In this document: positions 15,901 through 20,884 of the stretch, one piece after another
Position numbering within the stretch: the first letter of the stretch is position 1
Layout of the letters: each line of letters opens with the position of its first letter
Source: a virus
Reading direction: 5' to 3' (one strand)
Length of the DNA stretch: 22,087 bases
IMG/VR virus record: IMGVR_UViG_3300025096_000153
Coordinates: 1 to 22,087 of that record
Program-made: the position numbers and the translations under genes
Notes under the pieces: generated by a model
The model's input: only the letters and a program-made list of their open reading frames with translations
Told to the model about the DNA's origin: nothing
The model's database searches: none

Positions 15901-16519
15901 TGCAATAACTAACAAGGCCGTAGATGGAACTAACGATCTAACTTATGGCGGAGCGGCTGCGCTTTACGATGTTGCAACACTTAAAAAACCCAGTATTAAT
16001 TTCAATGGAACGGACAATTATTATACGCTTACGGGGCTATCTTCATTGCAAAATTTTGAGTTTTGGATGGTTATTCACCCAGACACCGACTGGCTAACGA
16101 ATAACAATTATATGTCTTTCTTCGGGCATAGCAACGGCCAGAATTATATCCGAACCCAGAATGCGATTTCAAATTATCAATTTAAAGTTGGGAATGTATC
16201 TAACAACACTGGCACGCTGCGCGCTTCAATCGTAGCTGGGAAAACTCAAATTATAAGATTTTTCCGTTCAGTTGCGGAAGGGGCAGAAGGGTATGATATT
16301 ATTGATTCAGTAGAAATAAACGGGATAGGAAGCGGCGACGCTTATACAGTGGAAGAATTTGCCGCCGACGGCACTTTTAGTAGAATAGGCGCACGGAATA
16401 CTTTGGCCGAAGCATCTTTTTTGGATGGAAATATCGGCGAAATTTTAATGTATGATGAAACGCTTACACCAAACAACGCAGCAAAAATACTTAATTATTT
16501 ACAAAATAAATGGCTCTAA
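12944..16519 (+). CDS. Large tail-tip / baseplate protein with C-terminal LamG-like domain
   Basis: A 1191-residue protein just after the tape measure, the position of Dit/Tal-type baseplate proteins. The N-terminal part (to ~150) has the pattern of large tail proteins of Bacteroidota phages: FRGDTGDAFIVQIFD, DRFSPIIGSSAVVEFVIQND, VIVWSGWLLGD, LLKLKFTDSIALLKD. The central part is Gly/Trp/Tyr-rich. Residues ~964-1191 look like a concanavalin/LamG jelly roll (QCWYDISDDS, NFNGTDNYYTL, ending GNIGEILMYDETLTP and NYLQNKW), a carbohydrate-binding type of domain and so a candidate receptor-binding module. A G10 run (14338-14347) lies in frame at residues 465-468. Exact domain limits are estimates. 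Confidence 0.82.
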   Translation: MATTIKWTSIFRGDTGDAFIVQIFDVNHNGNPRQYTLGSKPVEIKWDGKGEDRFSPIIGSSAVVEFVIQNDTERVYWRDVFASYQEQEVFLRVLTIPVDPDMQGVIVWSGWLLGDLCTEEQDEYPWLLKLKFTDSIALLKDHFFCADDTTEPITNYEDEYNSFAYWIVDSLKKINVGGDGASFLDLTPIGNGSPLKTFVHWYNSEVSPTSMSYDPIEKFGCRPRPFWDVNDAGQIKPKSCYDAIEMFCKVWGARFVFFNNKYHFIQINFYFHSNYDVQSTPAIRDGYLYDWAVDSSLEKFESETNLEYEAKIRPSYFKTMNTLMGGKQTFYPPLKRVFSTYGRWMGINLLTTCPATASTSNVDGWRGNLDMGESYDLGTFEEDSTMVFRLKWLTIVTNQGVGYNSNDNMQGSNFPVGYMFGYAGAPYNPQTPAPEMQCMPEIRFTLQITNIATGDVNAIGFWTTAGGGYYQAPGLVNWTNYLLDPYPTCKVDGTDPASCGWMTGSWPTTIQPNTLSDVGLQLELSPTGIAGLDASAGGYSLSIHFFDVTGGASFTSGSSTYGNSWGSPPWFCGSTFGGWGVANVGAGWLGRMNEKKDLWNSARGAYIDVKGLNTGTLGADITYDPALQGSALYPSGLEAGIFHIDANGQYTGAPFTWIIDNNGTGASVVASTLEYKTGALLFGDGRHTNSFGAIKYDDGSGGWADPAYEGWARDLPSGGDFITELLGKEILLGQMNLTSKFEFTITRSGKVVNAGHIPRITPLTRVQYRGYNLLPLRCAWNLITDEWKGKWFEVSEASVDNIAPAADMIGAGSADIAGVPAGGSLQRRAPSNSGGGLLLTRTASNITAGAIISIPINPITIGQLESDTDQGLSGIALLKAGDRVLLFATLTGTPAEFEGTNRNFKIYILILTADQKYDDTTLSVESVTFDLDVVAGSALYLQQSEIAQKALGARAINVLELSQTPQCWYDISDDSTLTITAQNLVSAITNKAVDGTNDLTYGGAAALYDVATLKKPSINFNGTDNYYTLTGLSSLQNFEFWMVIHPDTDWLTNNNYMSFFGHSNGQNYIRTQNAISNYQFKVGNVSNNTGTLRASIVAGKTQIIRFFRSVAEGAEGYDIIDSVEINGIGSGDAYTVEEFAADGTFSRIGARNTLAEASFLDGNIGEILMYDETLTPNNAAKILNYLQNKWL
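14338..14347 (+). repeat. G10 homopolymer inside the tail-tip gene
   Basis: Ten consecutive G residues encode part of A465-G466-G467-G468 in an otherwise AT-rich genome. A one-base change would shift the frame and remove the last ~720 residues including the LamG-like domain. It could cause phase variation or simply be a spot prone to sequencing error. Confidence 0.6.
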
Positions 16520-16520
16520 A

Positions 16521-16688
16521 ATGAAAACAGATATAAAAGACACCTTAGAAATGATCGCTATAAATGGAACGGGAATAGGAATAAGCTTAACGGATATAGA
16601 TTCTATTTTAAGAACTTTGATATTATTGGCGACGCTGGTTTATACAATAATAAAAGTGCGCCACTTTATTAAGGACGGCAAAAGTTAA
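16521..16688 (+). CDS. Small membrane protein, possible holin partner
   Basis: A 55-residue protein starting at ATG 16521, one base after the tail-tip stop; an upstream in-frame ATG at 16452 would lie inside the tail gene and is not preferred. It has one clear membrane segment (IDSILRTLILLATLVYTIIKV, residues ~26-46), an amphipathic N-terminus with GTGIGISLTD, and a basic C-terminal tail. Single-span proteins of this kind occur next to endolysin genes in Bacteroidota phages. A holin, antiholin or pinholin role is inferred from size, topology and position only. Confidence 0.7.
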   Translation: MKTDIKDTLEMIAINGTGIGISLTDIDSILRTLILLATLVYTIIKVRHFIKDGKS

Positions 16689-16691
16689 AAT

Positions 16692-17144
16692 ATGAAATGC
16701 GCCTTAAATTTTATAAAAAAGGTTATTAAAAAAAACCAAATTTTAGAAGCAAATTTACTTATCATTAGAAATACTTTTAGTAAAAAATCAACCTTAGGAA
16801 CGCTTTATTTAAATGGCGGCTTATACTGGCAGACGCTGGAACTGCCTTATAAAGATAACGAAAGGCGCGTGAGTTGCATCCCAGCTGGCCGATATAAAGT
16901 AAAGAAACGCAGTGCGGAAGAAAGCACGAAATATAAATATGAACACTTAATTGTAGAAGATGTTCCAAATAGAAAATATATCTTATTCCATATCGGGAAT
17001 TATCCGCACGATACAAGCGGCTGTATTTTAGTTGGCGAAACTTTTGCTAGGGACTTCATTGGAAATAGCACTGCGGGCTTTACAAAACTTATGCAAGAAT
17101 TACAAGGTTACAATCAAATAAATTTAATAATCAAAAACCAATAG
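16692..17144 (+). CDS. DUF5675-family protein, candidate lysis enzyme
   Basis: A 150-residue member of the DUF5675 family, which is common in phage lysis and late regions. The family core is clear: TLGTLYLNGGLYWQTLELP, then CIPAGRYKV, and the signature FHIGNYPHDTSGCILVGE (H100, G102-N103, D107, C111). The His...Ser-Gly-Cys order resembles the YkuD L,D-transpeptidase active site, so a cell wall role with C111 as nucleophile is possible, but this is inference. The position between two small membrane proteins suggests a holin-endolysin cassette, and no other lysin is visible here. No signal peptide is obvious; the N-terminal 20 residues are basic. Confidence 0.82.
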   Translation: MKCALNFIKKVIKKNQILEANLLIIRNTFSKKSTLGTLYLNGGLYWQTLELPYKDNERRVSCIPAGRYKVKKRSAEESTKYKYEHLIVEDVPNRKYILFHIGNYPHDTSGCILVGETFARDFIGNSTAGFTKLMQELQGYNQINLIIKNQ

Positions 17145-17146
17145 AA

Positions 17147-17341
17147 ATGAAAAATTACATTTTAACTAAACTTCTAACTTCCAAAAAAGTATGGATAGGA
17201 ATAGCTTCTATCATCATTCCAATAATAGCAAGCGCACTAAATGTAGATGAAGCAAGCGTGAGTCAAATCTGGTGGAGCTTAATTGCGATGCTTGGCGGCC
17301 AATCCTTAGCGGATTTCGGTAAAGAAGCAAAGAAAAAATAA
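17147..17341 (+). CDS. Putative holin
   Basis: A 64-residue protein with two hydrophobic stretches: VWIGIASIIIPIIASAL (residues ~15-32) and ISQIWWSLIAMLGGQSLADF-like segment (40-57), joined by a short loop with N33 and D35, and ending in KEAKKK. Small two-span proteins with the LTSKKVW start and a GQSLADxGKE end are commonly called holins in phage genomes. It follows the DUF5675 gene by two bases. The first codons hold a 22-base sequence (17162-17183) that recurs exactly at 19062-19083. Confidence 0.75.
   Translation: MKNYILTKLLTSKKVWIGIASIIIPIIASALNVDEASVSQIWWSLIAMLGGQSLADFGKEAKKK
17162..17183 (+). repeat. 22-base exact direct repeat, copy in the holin-like gene
   Basis: TTAACTAAACTTCTAACTTC plus CA occurs here and at 19062-19083, in the same codon phase of two otherwise unrelated genes (LTKLLTS in both). 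Flanks diverge immediately. An exact 22-base match is unlikely by chance in 22 kb. Confidence 0.75.
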
Positions 17342-17342
17342 A

Positions 17343-18092
17343 TTGGAATTTCGCCCACGATTATCAAGGCGCGAATACGATTTAATAAAGCAACACCGCA
17401 GCGCTGGGAATGTGGGAATTATTGGAGATACTCACGAACCTTTTTGCGTAGCTGGTTACCGAAATTTCTGTTATGATTTATTTGATCATTACGGGTGCAG
17501 CACCATAATTCACATCGGAGATGAGGTGGATAACCACGCACTAAGCTATCACGAAAACGCTGAGGGAAGTTTAGATGCTTTGCGTGAAGCAGAACTAGCG
17601 CAAGCGGCGATGGACAAATGGTATGCAACATTTGACCGCGTGAAAGTATGCGTCGGCAATCATTCGGCTTTGCCGTTCCGTAAGGCGACAACGCACGGAA
17701 TTCCAAAGCGTTTTTTGAAAAGCTACGAACAGATTTGGAAAGCACCAAAGGGCTGGACGTGGGATATGCAATACGAAATAGATGGCGTGCTTTACGAACA
17801 CGGAACGGGAAGCAGTGGTATAAATGGCGCTAGGAATAGAGCCATCGCTAATAGACAAAGCACCACGATTGGACACTTGCATTCTGCTGGCGGGGTGAGT
17901 TATATGGCCAGCCGCAATGATATTATCTTTGGACTAAATGTAGGATGCGGCTTTGATGTTAGTAGTTACGCGGCAAGCTATGGAAAGCACTTTCCACGCA
18001 AGCCAACAATCGGCGCGGGTGTAGTTTTATCGGGCGGCAAAGTGGGCTTCTTTATTCCTATGGATTTGGGAAGCAAAATATATAGAAAATAA
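17343..18092 (+). CDS. Calcineurin-like metallophosphoesterase
   Basis: A 249-residue two-metal phosphoesterase. All the usual ligands are visible in order: GDTH (D29, H31), GDEVDNH (D60, D63, H65), GNH (N106, H107), the EHG histidine (H153) and GHLH (H178, H180), so it is probably active. The substrate cannot be told from sequence; phage members may act on nucleic acid ends, nucleotides or proteins. No ATG fits: the start is most likely TTG 17343, one base after the holin-like gene, with a GTG at codon 24 too close to the first motif. It is the last gene before the terminator at 18211. Confidence 0.88.
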   Translation: MEFRPRLSRREYDLIKQHRSAGNVGIIGDTHEPFCVAGYRNFCYDLFDHYGCSTIIHIGDEVDNHALSYHENAEGSLDALREAELAQAAMDKWYATFDRVKVCVGNHSALPFRKATTHGIPKRFLKSYEQIWKAPKGWTWDMQYEIDGVLYEHGTGSSGINGARNRAIANRQSTTIGHLHSAGGVSYMASRNDIIFGLNVGCGFDVSSYAASYGKHFPRKPTIGAGVVLSGGKVGFFIPMDLGSKIYRK

Positions 18093-18210
18093 ATGTTAAA
18101 AACATTGATGGAGTTTTAAAATAGTAAAGCTTATTTTATTATTTTTGCAGTTCTTGAAAATTTGTTTTGTTTTCATAATGCAAAACTTGTTACTTGTTTT
18201 AGTTGATAGA

Positions 18211-18238
18211 AGCCCTAGTTAATAGCTGGGGCTTTTTT
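18211..18238 (+). terminator. Rho-independent terminator ending the late operon
   Basis: AGCCCTAGTT pairs with AGCTGGGGCT-type sequence (18224-18233, with G/T wobbles) around a tight A/T loop, followed directly by TTTTTT (to 18238). It lies 119 bases after the phosphoesterase gene and is the only strong stem-plus-T-run seen in the window. Confidence 0.8.
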
Positions 18239-18332
18239 CAGTTGGCACAGCCCCCACGCTAAAAATCGCCTAAATTTTGGCCTTATTTTTATGCTAATTG
18301 TAAAAAAAAACGCTTTTAACCTAGTAAAAAAA

Positions 18333-18355
18333 GTTAATAAAGTGAAGCTATTAAC
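18333..18355 (+). promoter_or_regulatory. Inverted repeat GTTAATA / TATTAAC, operator-like
   Basis: Perfect 7-base arms at 18333-18339 and 18349-18355 with a 9-base spacer, 50 bases before the gene at 18405. Another TTAAC half-site lies at 18316-18320. The GTTAA core is the same as in the cluster at 6268-6322, which might mean a shared regulator, although the spacing differs and the motif is short. Confidence 0.35.
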
Positions 18356-18365
18356 AAAAATTTGC

Positions 18366-18384
18366 GTATTATTGCAGTATTATT
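18366..18384 (+). repeat. Direct repeat GTATTATT with 11-base period
   Basis: GTATTATT at 18366-18373 recurs at 18377-18384, one helical turn apart, 20 bases before the start codon at 18405. It may be a regulator or RNA polymerase contact site; no consensus promoter could be matched. Confidence 0.3.
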
Positions 18385-18404
18385 AATCAATTAAAACAAA
18401 GAAA

Positions 18405-18626
18405 ATGACAATTACTAAAAACGGCTTCAATTTCACGGTAGTTCAACAAACACAACACTACAACGGAACAACTTGGGAAAATAAAAAGGTAGTAGAAATA
18501 ACCCCAACCGAACAAACTTGGTATGACTTACAAGATAATGGAGGACTTGAAAACTACCCTGAATATCATACAAGAGATGTAGATGAAACTTTAGAAGAAA
18601 TAGTTTACGACATAACAACAATATAA
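18405..18626 (+). CDS. Small hypothetical acidic protein, first accessory gene
   Basis: A 73-residue protein that I do not recognise. It is soluble and acidic toward the C-terminus (DVDETLEEIVYDITTI), with a beta-rich N-terminal half (GFNFTVVQQTQHYNGTTWENKKVVEI). No catalytic or binding motif is visible. It is the first gene after the late terminator, begins ATGACAA as do the next two genes downstream, and has an A-rich leader (AAAACAAAGAAA). Position suggests an early or accessory gene. Confidence 0.65.
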   Translation: MTITKNGFNFTVVQQTQHYNGTTWENKKVVEITPTEQTWYDLQDNGGLENYPEYHTRDVDETLEEIVYDITTI

Positions 18627-18632
18627 GTAATA

Positions 18633-18655
18633 GGGGGGGGGTGTAAAAGCCCCCC
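18633..18655 (+). other. G9/C6 hairpin after the first accessory gene
   Basis: G9 at 18633-18641 can pair with C6 at 18650-18655 across an 8-base loop TGTAAAAG. There is no T-run after it, so it is not a standard terminator; it could slow transcription or protect the mRNA end. The homopolymers also make this spot prone to sequence length errors. Confidence 0.4.
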
Positions 18656-18699
18656 ACTAAAAACAATAACGGCAAAAGCCCTAGCCAACTAATATAGGC
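18656..18699 (+). repeat. 44-base leader repeat, copy 1
   Basis: Matches 18973-19016 at 40 of 44 positions, with the first 26 bases identical (ACTAAAAACAATAACGGC then AAAAGCCC). It ends 11 bases before the ATG at 18711. A small hairpin GCC(C)TA/TAGGC fits at its 3' half. It does not code for anything apparent, so a cis-acting leader, operator or RNA element is likely. Confidence 0.7.
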
Positions 18700-18710
18700 A
18701 CACAAAAACA

Positions 18711-18977
18711 ATGACAAGATTTGCAAAGCACAAACAAAATTTAAAACGAGAAGGAAACTTTATTATTTCCTATGAAACAAAAGTAGCTGAAATAATTGGC
18801 AGCGAATTACACAAATTAGATTGGAATGTAGATGGCAAAACAAGCAGCCCGACAACTACTAGGCACATTAACTACGCTGCGCAGGAATTAAAATTAACTA
18901 TAATAGAAACCGAAAAAAAATCAAAATTCAAACAACACGGAGAAAGAGCGGGTTTTGATATGCGCGGAATAAACTAA
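18711..18977 (+). CDS. Small hypothetical protein with SYETKVAEI and TTTRHINY motifs
   Basis: An 88-residue basic protein. The segments NFIISYETKVAEIIG, LDWNVDGKTSSPTTTRHINY and AAQELKLTI recall a family of short phage and plasmid proteins with a YxT-V...W...S-TT-RH pattern (similar to DUF8033, from memory), of unknown function. It is preceded by copy 1 of the 44-base leader repeat, and its stop codon lies at the start of copy 2. No membrane segment is visible. Confidence 0.7.
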   Translation: MTRFAKHKQNLKREGNFIISYETKVAEIIGSELHKLDWNVDGKTSSPTTTRHINYAAQELKLTIIETEKKSKFKQHGERAGFDMRGIN

Positions 18978-19016
18978 AAACAATAACGGCAAAAGCCCCA
19001 GCCAATTAATAAGGGC
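18973..19016 (+). repeat. 44-base leader repeat, copy 2
   Basis: Second copy of the leader at 18656-18699. It begins within the last codons of the previous gene and ends 9 bases before the ATG at 19026. Here the hairpin is GCCC/GGGC. Of the four differences from copy 1, the 3'-arm changes keep pairing possible, weakly supporting a structured role. Confidence 0.7.
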
Positions 19017-19025
19017 AAAATAATT

Positions 19026-19418
19026 ATGACAACTTTACAAGAACAAAAAAAGATATGCAAATTAACTAAACTTCTAACTTCCAGAACAGAACTAAGAATT
19101 AAAGATTTAAAATTAGCTTCAAAAATTGATGCAGAAGAAACCGCCAAAGAAAAAAAGGCCGAGCTATTTGAAGAAAACGAATGCCGTTTAGATAAGTTGC
19201 ACAAAGCCGCGCAATTAGTGGCGCAAGCGCAAGAGGAAATTGATTGTGCTTTACGCGGAACTGACTTAGTATGCGGCTTTGAAGCTTATGGCCGATATGG
19301 GATAGATCAGCTGCTTGGCAATGGTAACCCCTATGACAAAAGCGTTTATTCCTTAATGGACGCAATACAAGCAAAGCAGGATGATCTATATTGCAACCAA
19401 ACTGGCGAATGGAAATAA
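19026..19418 (+). CDS. Hypothetical coiled-coil accessory protein
   Basis: A 130-residue protein of unknown function. Residues ~1-75 are a highly charged, heptad-like helix (RIKDLKLASKIDAEETAKEK and following KKAELFEENECRLDK), and the second half GTDLVCGFEAYGRYGIDQLL, NPYDKSVYSLMDAIQ looks like a compact domain. Residues 13-19 (LTKLLTS) are encoded by a 22-base sequence identical to one in the putative holin gene at 17162-17183. It has its own leader repeat copy directly upstream. Confidence 0.65.
   Translation: MTTLQEQKKICKLTKLLTSRTELRIKDLKLASKIDAEETAKEKKAELFEENECRLDKLHKAAQLVAQAQEEIDCALRGTDLVCGFEAYGRYGIDQLLGNGNPYDKSVYSLMDAIQAKQDDLYCNQTGEWK
19062..19083 (+). repeat. 22-base exact direct repeat, copy in the coiled-coil gene
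   Basis: Second copy of the sequence at 17162-17183. A recombination between the copies would remove the phosphoesterase, the terminator gap and the first two accessory genes while keeping the reading frame. Confidence 0.75.
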
Positions 19419-19451
19419 CACTTATTTGATAACTTACTAAAAAATAGAATT

Positions 19452-19751
19452 ATGAAAACAACTTATTCGGAACTAAGAAGCAACCCGCCTAAATTAGCTA
19501 TCAACGGAAAACCTCGGGAAATTAAAATAGATTTGATTTCTGTGATGTGCGATAATAAGCACCGGTGGACAATGAAAAAAGATGGTGCTGGCGATTACAA
19601 GATTTGCACGCACGGCTTTTCTTATTCTAACTGGCTTATCCCTTTTGGCAAAGACGATATTGAATGGGAAGCGGATGCTGGAAATTGGAAACAAGTTTTC
19701 AATATGATTAACGCTGGAACCTCTAAAATTAACCAAATAAAATACAGATAA
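19452..19751 (+). CDS. Hypothetical protein
   Basis: A 99-residue protein without recognised relatives. It has a basic N-terminal part (SELRSNPPKLAINGKPREIK), a middle with two cysteines and aromatic residues (MCDNKHRWTMKKDGAGDY, ICTHGFSYSNWLIPFGKDD) and a C-terminal ADAGNWKQVFNMINAG. The two cysteines are too far apart and lack partners for a zinc site. It starts 33 bases after the previous gene and ends one base before the next, in the same transcription unit. Confidence 0.65.
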   Translation: MKTTYSELRSNPPKLAINGKPREIKIDLISVMCDNKHRWTMKKDGAGDYKICTHGFSYSNWLIPFGKDDIEWEADAGNWKQVFNMINAGTSKINQIKYR

Positions 19752-19752
19752 A

Positions 19753-20064
19753 ATGGAAAAGAACATACAAACTGGCCGCGTATTTACTACGCTTAATGAC
19801 TTAGCAACTAAATGGGAACGAAATTTAGAGCAGCTAGAAGCACGCGAAAAAGAACTTAAAGCAAAGGATGATCAGCTTACTTGCTTGGCCGTTTCAATGG
19901 TGGCCGATAATACTTTGGAACATATTATAGCACTGCGTAAAGCGATTACAGATTTACAGCGCTTAGAAAACCACGAAAAAACAATGACAAACAAACTGCT
20001 TGAAACTATGTTGAACCAAGCAAATCCTATTAACTTTAAAAAACCAAAAAAAGATGATAATTAA
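19753..20064 (+). CDS. Hypothetical coiled-coil protein
   Basis: A 103-residue, almost fully helical protein. Residues ~15-45 (LATKWERNLEQLEAREKELK) and ~60-88 (EHIIALRKAITDLQRLENHE) have heptad patterns that suggest dimerisation. The C-terminal end KKPKKDDN is basic then acidic and overlaps the next gene by 11 bases. Function unknown; the link to the following SSB-like gene suggests a replication or recombination context. Confidence 0.65.
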   Translation: MEKNIQTGRVFTTLNDLATKWERNLEQLEAREKELKAKDDQLTCLAVSMVADNTLEHIIALRKAITDLQRLENHEKTMTNKLLETMLNQANPINFKKPKKDDN

Positions 20065-20494
20065 AACCAGCAAAGTAGAAAGCGCGCAATTCCTTAAAAC
20101 TTGGGAAAGCCGTAAAGGAGATACATTTTACGCACATCAAATCCAAATGGAAAACGGGGATTGCGGGGAATATTCCAGTAAAACGCAAGAGCAAAATAAA
20201 TTTAATGAGGGTGAAGAAGTGCAATACGAATACCACCCACACGAAAGTTTCCCTAAAATCAAACCGCACTATTCACGGCCGCAATTTACTGCTATGCAGA
20301 ACGACAATACAATGGTTCCAAGCGTAGCAATAAAAGCAAGCGCAGTATTTAATGCGGGGCGAAATGTTAGCGCGCAGCAAGTTGTAAAAGACGCCAAAGT
20401 TTTTGCGGCTTTTATTAACGAATCGCCAGCTGAAACTGAATCGCCAGCTGAAACTATTTCCAAGATAAAAGCAGAAGAAAAAGATCCTTTTTAA
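20054..20494 (+). CDS. Putative SSB-like OB-fold protein with acidic DPF tip
   Basis: A 146-residue protein. The N-terminal ~65 residues (FLKTWESRKGDTFYAHQIQM, NGDCGEYSSKT, FNEGEEVQYEYHP) have the strand pattern of a small OB-like domain common in Bacteroidota phages. A middle Ala-rich linker follows, with a tandem ESPAET duplication, and the protein ends KAEEKDPF. An acidic, PF-terminated tail is the hallmark of bacterial SSB proteins, where it recruits partners. I infer single-strand DNA binding; no direct family match was confirmed. It is coupled to the upstream gene by overlap and touches the next start. Confidence 0.6.
   Translation: MIIKTSKVESAQFLKTWESRKGDTFYAHQIQMENGDCGEYSSKTQEQNKFNEGEEVQYEYHPHESFPKIKPHYSRPQFTAMQNDNTMVPSVAIKASAVFNAGRNVSAQQVVKDAKVFAAFINESPAETESPAETISKIKAEEKDPF
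20420..20455 (+). repeat. Tandem 18-base duplication (ESPAET x2)
   Basis: GAATCGCCAGCTGAAACT occurs twice in tandem and exactly (20420-20437, 20438-20455), adding six residues to the linker of the SSB-like protein. A copy-number variable linker would not harm the frame. Confidence 0.85.
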
Positions 20495-20884
20495 ATGGAA
20501 AACACTATACTAAAAGCAAAGCTTATTCTTGCGCAAATGTTTGGAATAGGAAAGATTCATTTTGAAAAGCACAAAAGCCGTAAAACAAATATTAATGAAG
20601 CCCGCAGATTTTTGATTTATTTTTTGCGCAAAGAATTAAATGTTACTTTTACTGAGATTTGTAAATATGTGCCAGCACTAACAAACCACGCCACCGCTAT
20701 GCACCATCACAAAAGGATGAAAGAACTACTGGAAGTTGAAGCGCCAATATTGCGCAAGTATGAGGAATTTAAAGAAACCCTTTTAAGCGATGAAACGCTA
20801 TCGATCCAGCGTGAAATAATTGGCTTGAGAAATACGCGCACTAATTTAACAGCGCAGATCACTAAATTAAAAAAACTTTTATGA
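20495..20884 (+). CDS. Stand-alone DnaA domain IV-like DNA-binding protein
   Basis: A 129-residue protein whose central part (about residues 30-75: KTNINEARRFLIYFLRKELN, FTEICKYVPALTNHATAMHH) follows the C-terminal DNA-binding domain of DnaA: an AR-x-x-x-x-x-L-R helix, a helix-turn-helix, and the NHATAMHHHK segment in place of DnaA's DHSTVMHA. There is no ATPase part. The C-terminal third is a coiled coil (IIGLRNTRTNLTAQITKLKK). It may bind DnaA-box-like sites in the phage origin or act as a regulator that competes with host DnaA; both are inference. It starts immediately after the SSB-like gene and overlaps the next by four bases. Confidence 0.7.
   Translation: MENTILKAKLILAQMFGIGKIHFEKHKSRKTNINEARRFLIYFLRKELNVTFTEICKYVPALTNHATAMHHHKRMKELLEVEAPILRKYEEFKETLLSDETLSIQREIIGLRNTRTNLTAQITKLKKLL

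Larger units (their letters stand above)
18093..18404 (+). other. Non-coding boundary between late and accessory genes
   Basis: A 312-base AT-rich gap. It holds, in order: a 6-base inverted repeat AATGTT/AACATT (18092-18106); a TAnnTTTG box at 18140-18147 with no well-spaced TTG; a 14-codon leader-like frame (18178-18222); a rho-independent terminator (18211-18238); the AGCCCCCAC stretch at 18249; a 7-base inverted repeat (18333-18355); and an 11-base-period direct repeat (18366-18384) just before the next gene. No tRNA or other RNA gene was recognised. Confidence 0.6.

Noticed and set aside
16452-16520. Longer start at 16452 for the small membrane protein.
   Set aside because: It would lie fully within the end of the tail-tip gene; ATG 16521 gives normal spacing and the expected membrane topology.
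18093-18404. Phage attachment site in the terminator gap.
   Set aside because: No integrase is in the window and no att-like core could be identified; the repeats are explained as terminator or operator elements.
18633-18655. G9/C6 hairpin as a rho-independent terminator.
   Set aside because: It is followed by ACTAAAAAC, with no T-run on either strand next to the stem.
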